A stretch of DNA of 64,000 nucleotides from DASSNR01 sp036278935 (GTDB taxonomy: Bacteria; Gemmatimonadota; Gemmatimonadetes; Gemmatimonadales; Gemmatimonadaceae), in the NCBI GenBank assembly GCA_036278935.1, contig DASUKA010000025.1:1-64000 (forward strand), in the 5' to 3' direction. The notes below the pieces were generated by a model, which made no database searches, was not told the origin of the DNA, and saw only the letters and a list, made by a program, of their open reading frames with translations. Position 1 is the first letter of the stretch. Each line of letters opens with the position of its first letter. Both the position numbers and the translations under genes were made by a program. Of this stretch, positions 55,047-63,057 are shown one piece after another.

Positions 55047-55161
55047 TCGCCGCACGCGGAGCGGTTCGCTCCCGGTAAGCCAGCCGGGACGGCGCTTATC
55101 TTTTATGGGCCATGCCGGCCGTGCCGGCCATCGCTGCCTCGCACCCTTACCCCCAATTCCC

Positions 55162-56346
55162 GTGCCCACGCTCGCATCCCGCTACCTCAGCCTTCCCGAA
55201 TATCCGCTGTCGTCGGTTCCCCAGAAGAAGCGCGAGTTGGTGGCGCGCGGCGTCGACGTCATCGATCTCGGGGCAGGGGATGCGGACCTCGCGCCGCCCG
55301 CCGCGGCCGTCGAGGCGCTCGAGCGCGCGGCCCGCATCCCGGCCATGAGCCGGTATGGTCACGGGCTCGGGCTTCCCGCCTTTCGCGAGGCGGTGGCGGC
55401 GTGGATGCAGAAGCGGTTCGGGGTCGCCGTTGATCCCATGCGCGAAGTGGTTCCGCTCATCGGGTCCAAGGAGGGGATTGCGCATCTCGCGCTGGCGTAC
55501 GTGGATAGGGGCGACGTGACCATCGTGCCGGAGCCGGGCTACATGGCCTACCGCGGTGGGACGCTGCTGTCCGATGGCGAGCCCTACCTCTACCCGTTGC
55601 GGCCGCGCACGAACTTTCTGGTGGAGCTGGACGAGATTCCGGCGGAGGTGTTGAAGCGCACCAAGTTGCTGTATCTCAACTACCCGAACAACCCGACCGC
55701 GGCTACCGCGCCGCGCGACTACTTGAGCCGCGTGGTGCAGCGGTGTCGGGAACTCGATATCCTGCTGGTGTACGACAACGCGTACTCGGAGCTGGCCTTT
55801 GACGGGTATCGGCCGCCGAGCATCTTCGAGATCGAAGGAGCGCGCGAGGTGGCCATCGAGTTCCATTCGCTCTCCAAGACGTACAACATGACCGGATGGC
55901 GCTGCGGTTGGGCCGTAGCGCGGCCGGAGGTGGCAAGCGCGTTGGCCAAGGTCAAGTCGTTTGCCGATACCGGCACCTTTCTGGCGGTGCAGGCGGCCGG
56001 CGTGGCCGCGTTGGAGAGCTGGAGCGAGTTCGTCCCCGGAAACGTCGAGACCTTTCGCGAGCGTCGAGATGCGGCGGTCGATGCGTTTCGTGCGGCGGGC
56101 TTCGCGGTCGACACGCCGCAGGCGGCCATGTACCTATGGATCCCGCTGCCGGAGGGACTGCCAAGCGCGCAGTTCGCGGACCGTCTGCTGAACGAGGAGG
56201 GGGTTGTGGTGATGCCAGGTTCCGCGTTTGGGACGGGCGGTGAAGGCTTCGTTCGCGTGTCCTTCATCACATCGCCCGAGCGACTGGCCGAAGCGGCGAG
56301 GCGCGCGGGGCGCGTGCTGGCGTCGTTCGGGGCGGGAGTCGGGTGA
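55162..56346 (+). CDS. Class I/II aminotransferase, LL-diaminopimelate aminotransferase-like
   Basis: 394 residues from GTG 55162 (an upstream ATG at 55105 has no homology). PLP fold landmarks: GVDVIDLGAGDADLAPP, GSKEGIAHLALAYVDRGD, LNYPNNPTAATAPRDYL, VYDNAYSELAF, PLP lysine in FHSLSKTYNMTGWRCGWAV and the final Arg in EGFVRVSFITSPERL. The sequence resembles DapL, which makes LL-diaminopimelate directly from tetrahydrodipicolinate for lysine and peptidoglycan. A role as another amino acid aminotransferase cannot be excluded. The stop overlaps the next gene (GTGA). Confidence 0.85.
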   Translation: MPTLASRYLSLPEYPLSSVPQKKRELVARGVDVIDLGAGDADLAPPAAAVEALERAARIPAMSRYGHGLGLPAFREAVAAWMQKRFGVAVDPMREVVPLIGSKEGIAHLALAYVDRGDVTIVPEPGYMAYRGGTLLSDGEPYLYPLRPRTNFLVELDEIPAEVLKRTKLLYLNYPNNPTAATAPRDYLSRVVQRCRELDILLVYDNAYSELAFDGYRPPSIFEIEGAREVAIEFHSLSKTYNMTGWRCGWAVARPEVASALAKVKSFADTGTFLAVQAAGVAALESWSEFVPGNVETFRERRDAAVDAFRAAGFAVDTPQAAMYLWIPLPEGLPSAQFADRLLNEEGVVVMPGSAFGTGGEGFVRVSFITSPERLAEAARRAGRVLASFGAGVG

Positions 56347-57194
56347 AGCGCCGCCCGTCCGGCTCATTCCTCGTCTCGATCGCGCTCCACCTGGCTCTGG
56401 GTGCGGCGCTACTCTACATCATTTCGCTGCCGCTCCCCATTTCCAAGCTCTTCAGCGACTGGACAACGCCTGCCCAGCCGCCGGCGGAGCATGTCGGCTA
56501 CATCGCGCTACCGCACACCGGCCCGCCAACGCCCGGACGGAGCGGTGGCGACAACCGCCCGGTGCGCCCGCACGTGCGTGCTGCGCCGCGCATGGTCGCG
56601 CCGCGCACGGCGCCCACGCAACTGCCGCCGATACCGCACGTCGATCGCACACCGCAAGGGGGAAGCGGTCCAGTGGTGGGTGCTGGGGGCGCCACGCAGG
56701 GTGTCGTGCCGTCCTTCTCCGATCCGCGCGTGTGGACTCCGGCAGGCGCGCCGCCGCCCGTTCCACGCGGCATGGCCGCGCAACTCGACAGTATGCTGGC
56801 CGAGCGCATCCAGCTCCACAACGACTCCATGGCCATCATTGCGAAGAATGCCGGTCGCAAACCTGGCGACTGGACCTTCAACAAGGGCGGGAAGAAGTAC
56901 GGAATCGATCAAAAGTACATCTATGTCGGGAGCATCAAGATCCCGACCGCGCTGCTCGCGCTCTTGCCGTTGAACATCCAGGGCAATCCCACGGAAATCC
57001 AGCGTGACCGTGCGCTCAGCCGCATGCACGCCGATATCATGGAGAACGCGCAACGCGCGCTGAACGAGCAGGAATTCAAGGACGCCGTCAAGCGCGTGCG
57101 CGAGCGCAAGCAGCGTGAGCACGACGCCGCGCTGCTGGCCAAGAAAAAAGGCCAGCAACGCGATCGCGGCACGGGCGACCCGCCTCAGCCCTGA
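56343..57194 (+). CDS. Membrane-anchored Pro-rich protein, TonB-like N-terminus, function unknown
   Basis: 283 residues from GTG 56343. The N-terminus has a short basic stretch and one hydrophobic helix (SFLVSIALHLALGAALLYII) followed by a Pro/Arg-rich linker (about 50-140), the topology of TonB-type energy transducers. No TonB C-terminal domain is visible. Instead the C-terminal half (150-283) is helical and ends very basic (KRVRERKQREHDAALLAKKK). Its partner is not clear. It overlaps the aminotransferase. Confidence 0.6.
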   Translation: MKRRPSGSFLVSIALHLALGAALLYIISLPLPISKLFSDWTTPAQPPAEHVGYIALPHTGPPTPGRSGGDNRPVRPHVRAAPRMVAPRTAPTQLPPIPHVDRTPQGGSGPVVGAGGATQGVVPSFSDPRVWTPAGAPPPVPRGMAAQLDSMLAERIQLHNDSMAIIAKNAGRKPGDWTFNKGGKKYGIDQKYIYVGSIKIPTALLALLPLNIQGNPTEIQRDRALSRMHADIMENAQRALNEQEFKDAVKRVRERKQREHDAALLAKKKGQQRDRGTGDPPQP

Positions 57195-57214
57195 CGCCTG
57201 CTCGCTGCTGCACG

Positions 57215-57844
57215 CTACTGCTGCATCATCATCTCGAACGGCCTGAAGACACCGCACACGGTGCCGAGCAGGGCGAAGTCGTCGCCGGGCGCCACCACGA
57301 TCTCCCGATCGGCGGGATTGGCGGGAACCAGCACGGTGCGGCCATCACGATAGGTGATCGTCTTCACGGTAGCATCCGCACCAAGACGGGCAGCGACAAT
57401 GGCGCCATCCTCCGCGTGCGTCTCCGGCAGAATGAGGATGAAGTCCCCGTCGTGGATGCCGCGGCCGATCATGCTGTCGCCGGCGACCTTGAGGAAGAAC
57501 ACATCCTCACGCGGCAGAAAGGAACGGTCCATGGTGATGTAGCGCTGCCGGTTCTCCGGCAGCAGCGCGGGCTCGCCGGCGGCAATCTTCCCATAGTAGG
57601 GCACCGGCTGTGTCTGGCGTGATACCTCGAAGCCGAGCAGACGCACGCCGCGCGAGCGCGCGGCGTCCCGCTCGATATACCCCTTGGCGGCGAGCGATCC
57701 GAGGATCTCCGACACCGTCTTGGTTGACTTGATTTCGAACGTCCGGCCGATCTCACGGATACTCGGCTGGTACGTCTGTTCGGCCAGAAAATCGAGCAGG
57801 TAGTGATAGACCTTCCGTTCTGTTTCGGTGAGTTGTGCTGGCAT
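57215..57844 (-). CDS. lexA: LexA repressor
   Basis: LexA represses SOS genes and self-cleaves when RecA is activated. 209 residues. The N-terminal winged helix has ETERKVYHYLLDFLAEQTYQ and the recognition helix in IKSTKTVSEILGSLAAKGYIERD. The cleavage site is A89-G90 in KIAAGEPALL, with Ser124 in GDSMIGRGI and Lys161 in DATVKTITY. All needed for autoproteolysis are present. ATG 57844 is chosen. A palindrome CGGGAG/CTCCCG lies about 30 bases upstream and may be its own operator. It follows gltX on the same strand. Confidence 0.95.
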   Translation of the reverse strand: MPAQLTETERKVYHYLLDFLAEQTYQPSIREIGRTFEIKSTKTVSEILGSLAAKGYIERDAARSRGVRLLGFEVSRQTQPVPYYGKIAAGEPALLPENRQRYITMDRSFLPREDVFFLKVAGDSMIGRGIHDGDFILILPETHAEDGAIVAARLGADATVKTITYRDGRTVLVPANPADREIVVAPGDDFALLGTVCGVFRPFEMMMQQ

Positions 57845-57867
57845 CGCGGCCTCCTCAAATACGAAAC

Positions 57868-57879
57868 CGGGAGCTCCCG
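57868..57879. promoter_or_regulatory. Candidate LexA autoregulatory operator
   Basis: A perfect 12-base palindrome, CGGGAGCTCCCG, centred about 30 bases upstream of the lexA ATG (minus strand). A further half-site CTCCCGG lies at about 57888-57894, making CCGGGAG and CTCCCGG an inverted pair 14 bases apart. It does not match the E. coli or Bacillus LexA box. Its position fits autoregulation. Confidence 0.4.
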
Positions 57880-57937
57880 TGATGGATCTCCCGGCGACCA
57901 CTCGGGACACCAAGATACCGCCCCGCCGCAACACCGG

Positions 57938-59401
57938 TCAATCGCGCGCCGGCTCCCCCAGAAAGCGAAGCGCGGCGTCGAGGCGATCATCGGTGCGTTC
58001 GCGTCCCATTGCCACGAGGACCTCGAAGATTCCCGGGCTGACGGACATCCCGGTGAGGGCAACGCGGAGCGGCTGGAACAGCTTGCCACCTGCTACACCG
58101 CGTTCCTCCGCAAGTGCCCGGAGTGTCTGCTCGAGCGTTTCGGCGTTCCATCGCTCCGCCAGACGCAGCCGCTCTCGTGCCGCCGCCAGGAGCTCGGCCG
58201 CTGCCGCGCGATCCTTCCACTGCTTCGCCACCGCAGCGGGCTCGTACTCGATGTCCTGGCGGAAGTACGGCACCGCCTGGCGTACGATGTCGTGCACGGT
58301 GCGGGCCCGTACCTTCAGCATATCGAGGAGCGCCAGATACCAGTCGTGACGCGCGCCGAGCTCCTCCGCGGTGGCGAGCTCGGCAGCGATCAGCTCGGGG
58401 GTCACCAGCGGCTCGAGCATGGCAGCCGCCAGCAGGCTGAGATGCTGGCCGTTCAGCCACTCGAGCTTCTTCGGATCGAAGATCGCGGGCTTCTTCTGCA
58501 GGCCGTCCGCCGAGAAGCGCTCGATCATCTCGTGCAGCGTCATGATCTCCAGGTCTTCGCCGGGCGACCAGCCAAGCAGGGCGAGAAAGTTCACCATTGC
58601 CGTGGGCAGAATGCCCTGCAGACGATAATCCGCCACGGCTGTGGCGCCGTGGCGCTTGCTCAGCTTCTTCCCATCCAGCCCGTGGATCATCGGGACGTGG
58701 GCGAAGCGGGGCAGCGCGCTGCCGAGCGCCTGATAGAGCAGAATCTGCTTGGGCGTATTGGAGATGTGATCGTCGCCCCGCATGACGAGGGTGATCCCCA
58801 TCGCGATGTCATCCGAGACAACCGCCATGTTGTAGATGGGCGTTGCATCGGAGCGGAGGACGATGAAGTCTTCGATGTCCTTGTTCGGAAAGCTGATCGT
58901 CCCGTGGACGAGGTCGTCCCACGTGGTGATTCCATCATCGGGCACCCGGAAGCGCACGACGAACGGCTCACTGCCGGCGCGCCGGGCCGCCTCTTCGGGG
59001 GCGAGCGCGGCGCAGCGCCGGTCGTACTTGTACGCCTCCTTGCGAGCCGCGGCGGCCGCGCGTTGTGCCTCCAGCTCCGCGGGCGTGCAGAAGCAGCGAT
59101 AGGCGCTCCCGGTCTGGAGGAGATGCGCCACGTCGCGGCGATGTCGCTCCAGTCCCTGCGCCTGATACACCACGTCCTCGTCCCAGTCGAGCCCCAGCCA
59201 CTCGAGGCCCTGGAAGATCGCTCGCGTACTGGCCTCGGTGCTGCGCGCCTTGTCCGTGTCCTCGATGCGCAGCAGGAACGCACCGCCGTATTTCCTGGCA
59301 TACAGCCAGTTGAAGAGCGCGGTGCGCGCGCCGCCCACATGCAGAAAGCCTGTGGGCGATGGAGCGAAGCGGACGCGCGGGGCAGGAGAGGAATCAGGCA
59401 T
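57938..59401 (-). CDS. gltX: Glutamyl-tRNA synthetase
   Basis: Charges tRNA-Glu (and, in many bacteria, tRNA-Gln for later amidation). 487 residues. Class I signature VRFAPSPTGFLHVGGARTALFNWL (HVGG for HIGH), and KLSKRHGATAV (KMSKS-type). Between them lie EDTDKARST and MRGDDHISNTPKQILLYQALG. The C-terminal helical anticodon domain ends in RFLGEPARD. Normal length. It is transcribed towards lexA, with the two tRNA-Ser genes upstream. Confidence 0.96.
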   Translation of the reverse strand: MPDSSPAPRVRFAPSPTGFLHVGGARTALFNWLYARKYGGAFLLRIEDTDKARSTEASTRAIFQGLEWLGLDWDEDVVYQAQGLERHRRDVAHLLQTGSAYRCFCTPAELEAQRAAAAARKEAYKYDRRCAALAPEEAARRAGSEPFVVRFRVPDDGITTWDDLVHGTISFPNKDIEDFIVLRSDATPIYNMAVVSDDIAMGITLVMRGDDHISNTPKQILLYQALGSALPRFAHVPMIHGLDGKKLSKRHGATAVADYRLQGILPTAMVNFLALLGWSPGEDLEIMTLHEMIERFSADGLQKKPAIFDPKKLEWLNGQHLSLLAAAMLEPLVTPELIAAELATAEELGARHDWYLALLDMLKVRARTVHDIVRQAVPYFRQDIEYEPAAVAKQWKDRAAAAELLAAARERLRLAERWNAETLEQTLRALAEERGVAGGKLFQPLRVALTGMSVSPGIFEVLVAMGRERTDDRLDAALRFLGEPARD

Positions 59402-59451
59402 GGTGAGTGGGAAAGAAAACAGGCCCGCCCTGGCATGGTCGGACCTGCGTA

Positions 59452-59542
59452 CGGAGTGGGAGGGATTCGAACCCTCGATAGGGCTATAAGACCCTATAAC
59501 GGTTTAGCAAACCGCCGCCTTCAGCCGCTCGGCCACCACTCC
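59452..59542 (-). tRNA. tRNA-Ser (anticodon GCT)
   Basis: A class II tRNA on the minus strand: acceptor GGAGTGG pairs with CCACTCC, discriminator G, anticodon loop TTGCTAA (GCT), long variable arm with stem ATAGGG/CCCTAT and T-arm GAGGGTTCGAATCCCTC. CCA is not encoded. It is 50 bases upstream of gltX and one of two tandem Ser tRNAs. Confidence 0.92.
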
Positions 59543-59711
59543 CTGGAGTCATCCGTGCCGCGGCGCCGTACGGCGTGGCGACCCGCCGGTGGGCGATCTC
59601 CGAGACACGTCGCCCTTGCCGCCGCGCCGCAAGCTAGCCCGGCCATTGAAGGCAGTCAACCAGCGCAGCGCGGTGTGCGCATCACGTCGCGCACGCGGAC
59701 AACGGGCGATA

Positions 59712-59795
59712 CGGAGGGCGTGGGACTCGAACCCACAAGGGCTTGCGCCCGGCGGTTTTCAAGACCGCTGCCTTACCAGTTAGGTCTAGCCCTCC
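59712..59795 (-). tRNA. tRNA-Ser (anticodon TGA)
   Basis: Class II tRNA on the minus strand: acceptor GGAGGGC pairs with GCCCTCC, anticodon loop CTTGAAA (TGA), variable arm GGGCGCAAGCCC and T-arm GTGGGTTCGAGTCCCAC. CCA is not encoded. The D-arm (GACCTAACTGGTAAGGC) is less regular than in the GCT isoacceptor, with a short stem. Same orientation as the other tRNA-Ser, about 170 bases apart. Confidence 0.88.
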
Positions 59796-59890
59796 TCACA
59801 CCCCGGAAAGCTACCGGCAGGATCCACGCCCCTCAACGGAGGCGAGGGTCGGGGCTTGCCGCCCCTCAGACGCGTGCGCATGCTTTCTCC

Positions 59891-61099
59891 ATGGCCACGA
59901 GCCTCCACGCGCCGGTGCAGCGCGGCAGCGGAGCAGGCGATGCGGAGCGATTCTCGCTGGGGCCCCGCACCCTGCTCCTCATCCTTGCCTTCTGGACATT
60001 CTTCGCCCTGCTCACCGCGGCCAACCGGATGGTCGATCCGCGCACGGGTACGGCAACGCTGTCGCTGCCATCGCTCGCGCTGGCTTTTCTCGAATCGTAT
60101 CTCTGGGCGCTGCTCACGCCCCCGATCTTCTGGCTCACGAGTCGCTTCACACTGCAACGAGGGCGGTGGGTGCCGCGGGCGCTCCTTTTCGTGGTGGTGG
60201 GCGTGGTGGCGGCGCTCTTCGTGGATCTGGTCGTGGAACTCGTGCGGATGCACGTCTTCCCGCCGCCGCGCCGCCGCCTGAACGGCGGCACGTCACTCTT
60301 CTGGGCGATCGCGCGGCTCCGCTACCTGGACGATCTCATGGTCTATGTGGCCGTGCTCGCGGCGGGGTTCGCGCGCGACTACTTTCGCCGCTACGAAGCG
60401 CGTCAGGCCGAGGCGGTGCGCCTCGAGGCCCATGCAGCGCAGCTGCAGGCGCAGCTGGCTGAGGCCCGGCTGTCGATTCTGCGCACACAGCTGCATCCCC
60501 ATTTTCTCTTCAACACGCTGCATGCCGTGTCGTCGCTGGTGGAGCGCGATCCGCGCGGCGTGCGTCGCATGATCGCCCGATTGAGCGAGCTGCTCCGCTA
60601 CACGCTGGATGGCACCACCGAACAGGAGATTCCGCTCAGCGCCGAGCTGGAGCTGCTCGGACGCTACGTGGAGATCATGGAGATCCGTTTTCAGGGACGG
60701 CTGGAGACGAGCGTCAGGGCGCCGAGCGACGTGCAGGACGCGCTCGTGCCGCATCTCATTCTGCAACCGCTGGTCGAGAACGCGATGAAGCATGGTGTGG
60801 CGAACAGTGCCGCTGTGGGCCGCATTGACGTGACCGCGGAACGTGTGGAAGAGGATCTCGTCCTCACGGTGCGGGACAACGGTGCCGATGGAGCGACGCC
60901 TGCCGCGACTCCCGCATTTGGCGAGGAAGCGAGCCCCGGCGTCGGGCTGCGGAATACACGCGCGCGGCTGGAACAGCTGTACGGTGCGCATCAGCGATTC
61001 ACGCTCCAACCGGCGCCGGGCGGCGGGATGATCGCCGAGATCCGGCTACCGTACCATCGTCGCGCGGACGTGCGGTCCGCGGTCCCCGTGCACTCCTGA
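59891..61099 (+). CDS. LytS-family sensor histidine kinase
   Basis: 402 residues starting at ATG 59891. Four hydrophobic segments form the sensor part (LLLILAFWTFFALLTAAN, LALAFLESYLWALLTPPIFW, ALLFVVVGVVAALFVDLVVE and YLDDLMVYVAVLAAGFARDY), then a short coiled coil. The HisKA_7TM/His_kinase domain has the phospho-acceptor in RTQLHPHFLFNTLHAVSSLV and the N-box ILQPLVENAMKHG. The reading frame continues far upstream, antisense to lexA and gltX, but that part has no coding signs. It is paired with the LytTR regulator 9 bases downstream. Confidence 0.92.
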   Translation: MATSLHAPVQRGSGAGDAERFSLGPRTLLLILAFWTFFALLTAANRMVDPRTGTATLSLPSLALAFLESYLWALLTPPIFWLTSRFTLQRGRWVPRALLFVVVGVVAALFVDLVVELVRMHVFPPPRRRLNGGTSLFWAIARLRYLDDLMVYVAVLAAGFARDYFRRYEARQAEAVRLEAHAAQLQAQLAEARLSILRTQLHPHFLFNTLHAVSSLVERDPRGVRRMIARLSELLRYTLDGTTEQEIPLSAELELLGRYVEIMEIRFQGRLETSVRAPSDVQDALVPHLILQPLVENAMKHGVANSAAVGRIDVTAERVEEDLVLTVRDNGADGATPAATPAFGEEASPGVGLRNTRARLEQLYGAHQRFTLQPAPGGGMIAEIRLPYHRRADVRSAVPVHS

Positions 61100-61108
61100 G
61101 GGCGACGC

Positions 61109-61927
61109 GTGGCCGATCGCCGACCGCTCCGCGTGCTGATCGCTGATGATGAGCCGCTCGCGCGCGAACGGCTGAACGACCTGCTCGCGCACGAGCCCAG
61201 GGTGGAGATCGTGGGCACGGCCGACAACGGCGCGGCCGCGGTGGAAGCCATTCGCACGCTGCGGCCGGATCTCGTCTTTCTGGACGTGCAGATGCCCGGA
61301 CAGACGGGGCTCGACGTGGTGCGCGCGATCGGACCCGCCGCCATGCCGGCAACGATCTTCGTCACGGCGTACGACCAGTACGCGCTGCAGGCGTTCGAGC
61401 TCGCGGCCGCGGACTATCTCCTCAAGCCATTCGACGACGAGCGGTTCGAGCAGGCATTCCACCGCGCGCGTCGCATGATCGAGCTGGAGGAGATCGGCCG
61501 ACTTCGCCAGCAGCTGCTCACCGTGCTGCAGGCAGAGAGCAGCGAGGCGGACGAGGCTGCCGCGCGGCCGGCGCCCGCTGCAGCCTCGTCGTATCTGGAG
61601 CGCATCGCGGTCGAGATGAAGGGGAAGGTGCGCGTGGTGCCGGTGGCGCAGATCGACTATATCGCCGCGAGCGGCCCATACGCCGAGCTGCACGTTGGCG
61701 ATCATCGGTACGTGATTCGCGAGTCGATGCAGGCGCTGGAGGAGGGGCTCGACCCCGGCCGCTTCATGCGGATACACCGCTCGGCGATCGTGCGGCTCGA
61801 TCTCGTCGACACCCTACTGCGTGGCACCGGGGGCGACTACGCGGTCCAACTGAAGAACGGCGTACGGTTGAAGGTCAGCCGCTCGCGGCGGGAGGCGGTG
61901 GAGCGGTGGCTGGGGGTGACATCGTAG
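61109..61927 (+). CDS. LytTR-family response regulator
   Basis: 272 residues. The receiver domain has acidic DDE at residues 12-14 (LIADDEPLARERL), phospho-acceptor Asp in LVFLDVQMPG, Thr/Ala switch in IFVTAYDQYALQAF and Lys in YLLKPFDDERF. The LytTR DNA-binding domain follows from about 165, with VPVAQIDYIAASGPYAELHV, RFMRIHRSAIVRLDLVD and the final RSRREAVERWL. Start is GTG 61109. Likely target is the operon's own or a nearby promoter, not visible here. Confidence 0.94.
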   Translation: MADRRPLRVLIADDEPLARERLNDLLAHEPRVEIVGTADNGAAAVEAIRTLRPDLVFLDVQMPGQTGLDVVRAIGPAAMPATIFVTAYDQYALQAFELAAADYLLKPFDDERFEQAFHRARRMIELEEIGRLRQQLLTVLQAESSEADEAAARPAPAAASSYLERIAVEMKGKVRVVPVAQIDYIAASGPYAELHVGDHRYVIRESMQALEEGLDPGRFMRIHRSAIVRLDLVDTLLRGTGGDYAVQLKNGVRLKVSRSRREAVERWLGVTS

Positions 61928-62118
61928 GGCGGGGCTCGGCGGGGGATGACGCGACGACCCTTTCGGCGAACGTCCAACTCTCCTCGCGCGTACTCTTCCC
62001 GGAACGAAGTCTCCGATAGCCATCCGCCTGCGAGCCCGCTGGCCCGAACTGGCCGTCGCTTCATCAGACGGCGCGCCATCCTGCGCCCTTTCGTCACTCG
62101 TCGCCATCACACGAGGTC

Positions 62119-63057
62119 ATGCCCCGCTTCCCCCAACGCCCCCGCGTCGCGCTCGCGATGCTCCTCGCCCTCGCTGCCGCCTGCTCCCGCCCCGGCAACG
62201 ACGCCGCGCGCGATCCCGCCTCGCCCCGCATCGTGGTCGTCTCCAAGCAGATCAACGAGTTCATGTACGAGCTCGGCGCCGAGCACGACATCGTCGCCAA
62301 GGATCTCACGTCCATTTACCCGCGCGAGATCATGAAGCTGCCCTCGGTGGGGTACCACCGCGCATTGAGCGCGGAGGGGATCATCTCCATGCGCCCGACG
62401 GTCTTTCTCACCGACGGCAACCTCGGTCCGGCGGCCGTGCTCACCCAGCTCAGGAAGGTCGGCATCCCGATTGTCATCATGAAGCCCGGCAGCACCGTGG
62501 ACAGTGCGCAGATGCTCATGACCGCGCTGGGTACGCGCTTTCACCATGAGCACGCCGCGGACAGCATCGTTGCCCAGTGGAAGCAGGGGATGCACGACGT
62601 GCTGCAGGACACGCTCAAGTGGGCGGGGAAGCCGCGGCCGCGCGTGCTGATCATCCACTTCGGGCAGATCATCAACAACTACCTGGCGATCAAGCGCGGC
62701 GGCGTGCCGGACCAGCTGCTCCGCTGGGCTGGCGGGGACAATGCCATCGACTCGGTGGGCGGGATGGCGCGTCTCACGCCGGAGCTCATCGCGAAGGCGC
62801 AGCCGGACATCATCATCGCCACCGATGTGGGCTTCGACCGGTATGGCAGCGCCGCGAAGTTCGCCACCATGCCGGGGGTGGCGCTCACGCCGGCGGGGAA
62901 GTCGGGACGCATCTACAAGATCTACGAGCAGCAGATCATGTACTACGGCCCGCGCACGCCCGCCGCCATTCGCGAGATCGAAGGGATGCTGCATCCGGAG
63001 CTCGCCTCCGCCGCGCCAGCCGGCGGCAACGCGCAGCCCGCCGCCGCCCGGCCGTAG
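62119..63057 (+). CDS. Heme/iron ABC transporter substrate-binding lipoprotein (HmuT-like)
   Basis: 312 residues with a lipoprotein leader ending at Cys22 (LALAAAC). Periplasmic-binding-protein (TroA/BtuF) landmarks are RIVVVSKQINEFMYELGAEHDIV, YPREIMKLPSVGYHRALSAEGIISMRP, PRVLIIHFGQIINN and PGVALTPAGKSGRIYKI. HRALSAEGII resembles HmuT. Other substrates such as vitamin B12 or ferric siderophore cannot be excluded. It stops directly before the permease ATG. No Fur box is recognised in the 190-base upstream gap. Confidence 0.85.
   Translation: MPRFPQRPRVALAMLLALAAACSRPGNDAARDPASPRIVVVSKQINEFMYELGAEHDIVAKDLTSIYPREIMKLPSVGYHRALSAEGIISMRPTVFLTDGNLGPAAVLTQLRKVGIPIVIMKPGSTVDSAQMLMTALGTRFHHEHAADSIVAQWKQGMHDVLQDTLKWAGKPRPRVLIIHFGQIINNYLAIKRGGVPDQLLRWAGGDNAIDSVGGMARLTPELIAKAQPDIIIATDVGFDRYGSAAKFATMPGVALTPAGKSGRIYKIYEQQIMYYGPRTPAAIREIEGMLHPELASAAPAGGNAQPAAARP

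Noticed and set aside
57803..59890. The LytS kinase frame extends about 700 residues upstream, antisense to lexA and gltX and through both tRNAs
   Set aside because: The extension has no domain pattern, crosses two tRNA genes, and the sense genes are canonical. The kinase starts at ATG 59891.
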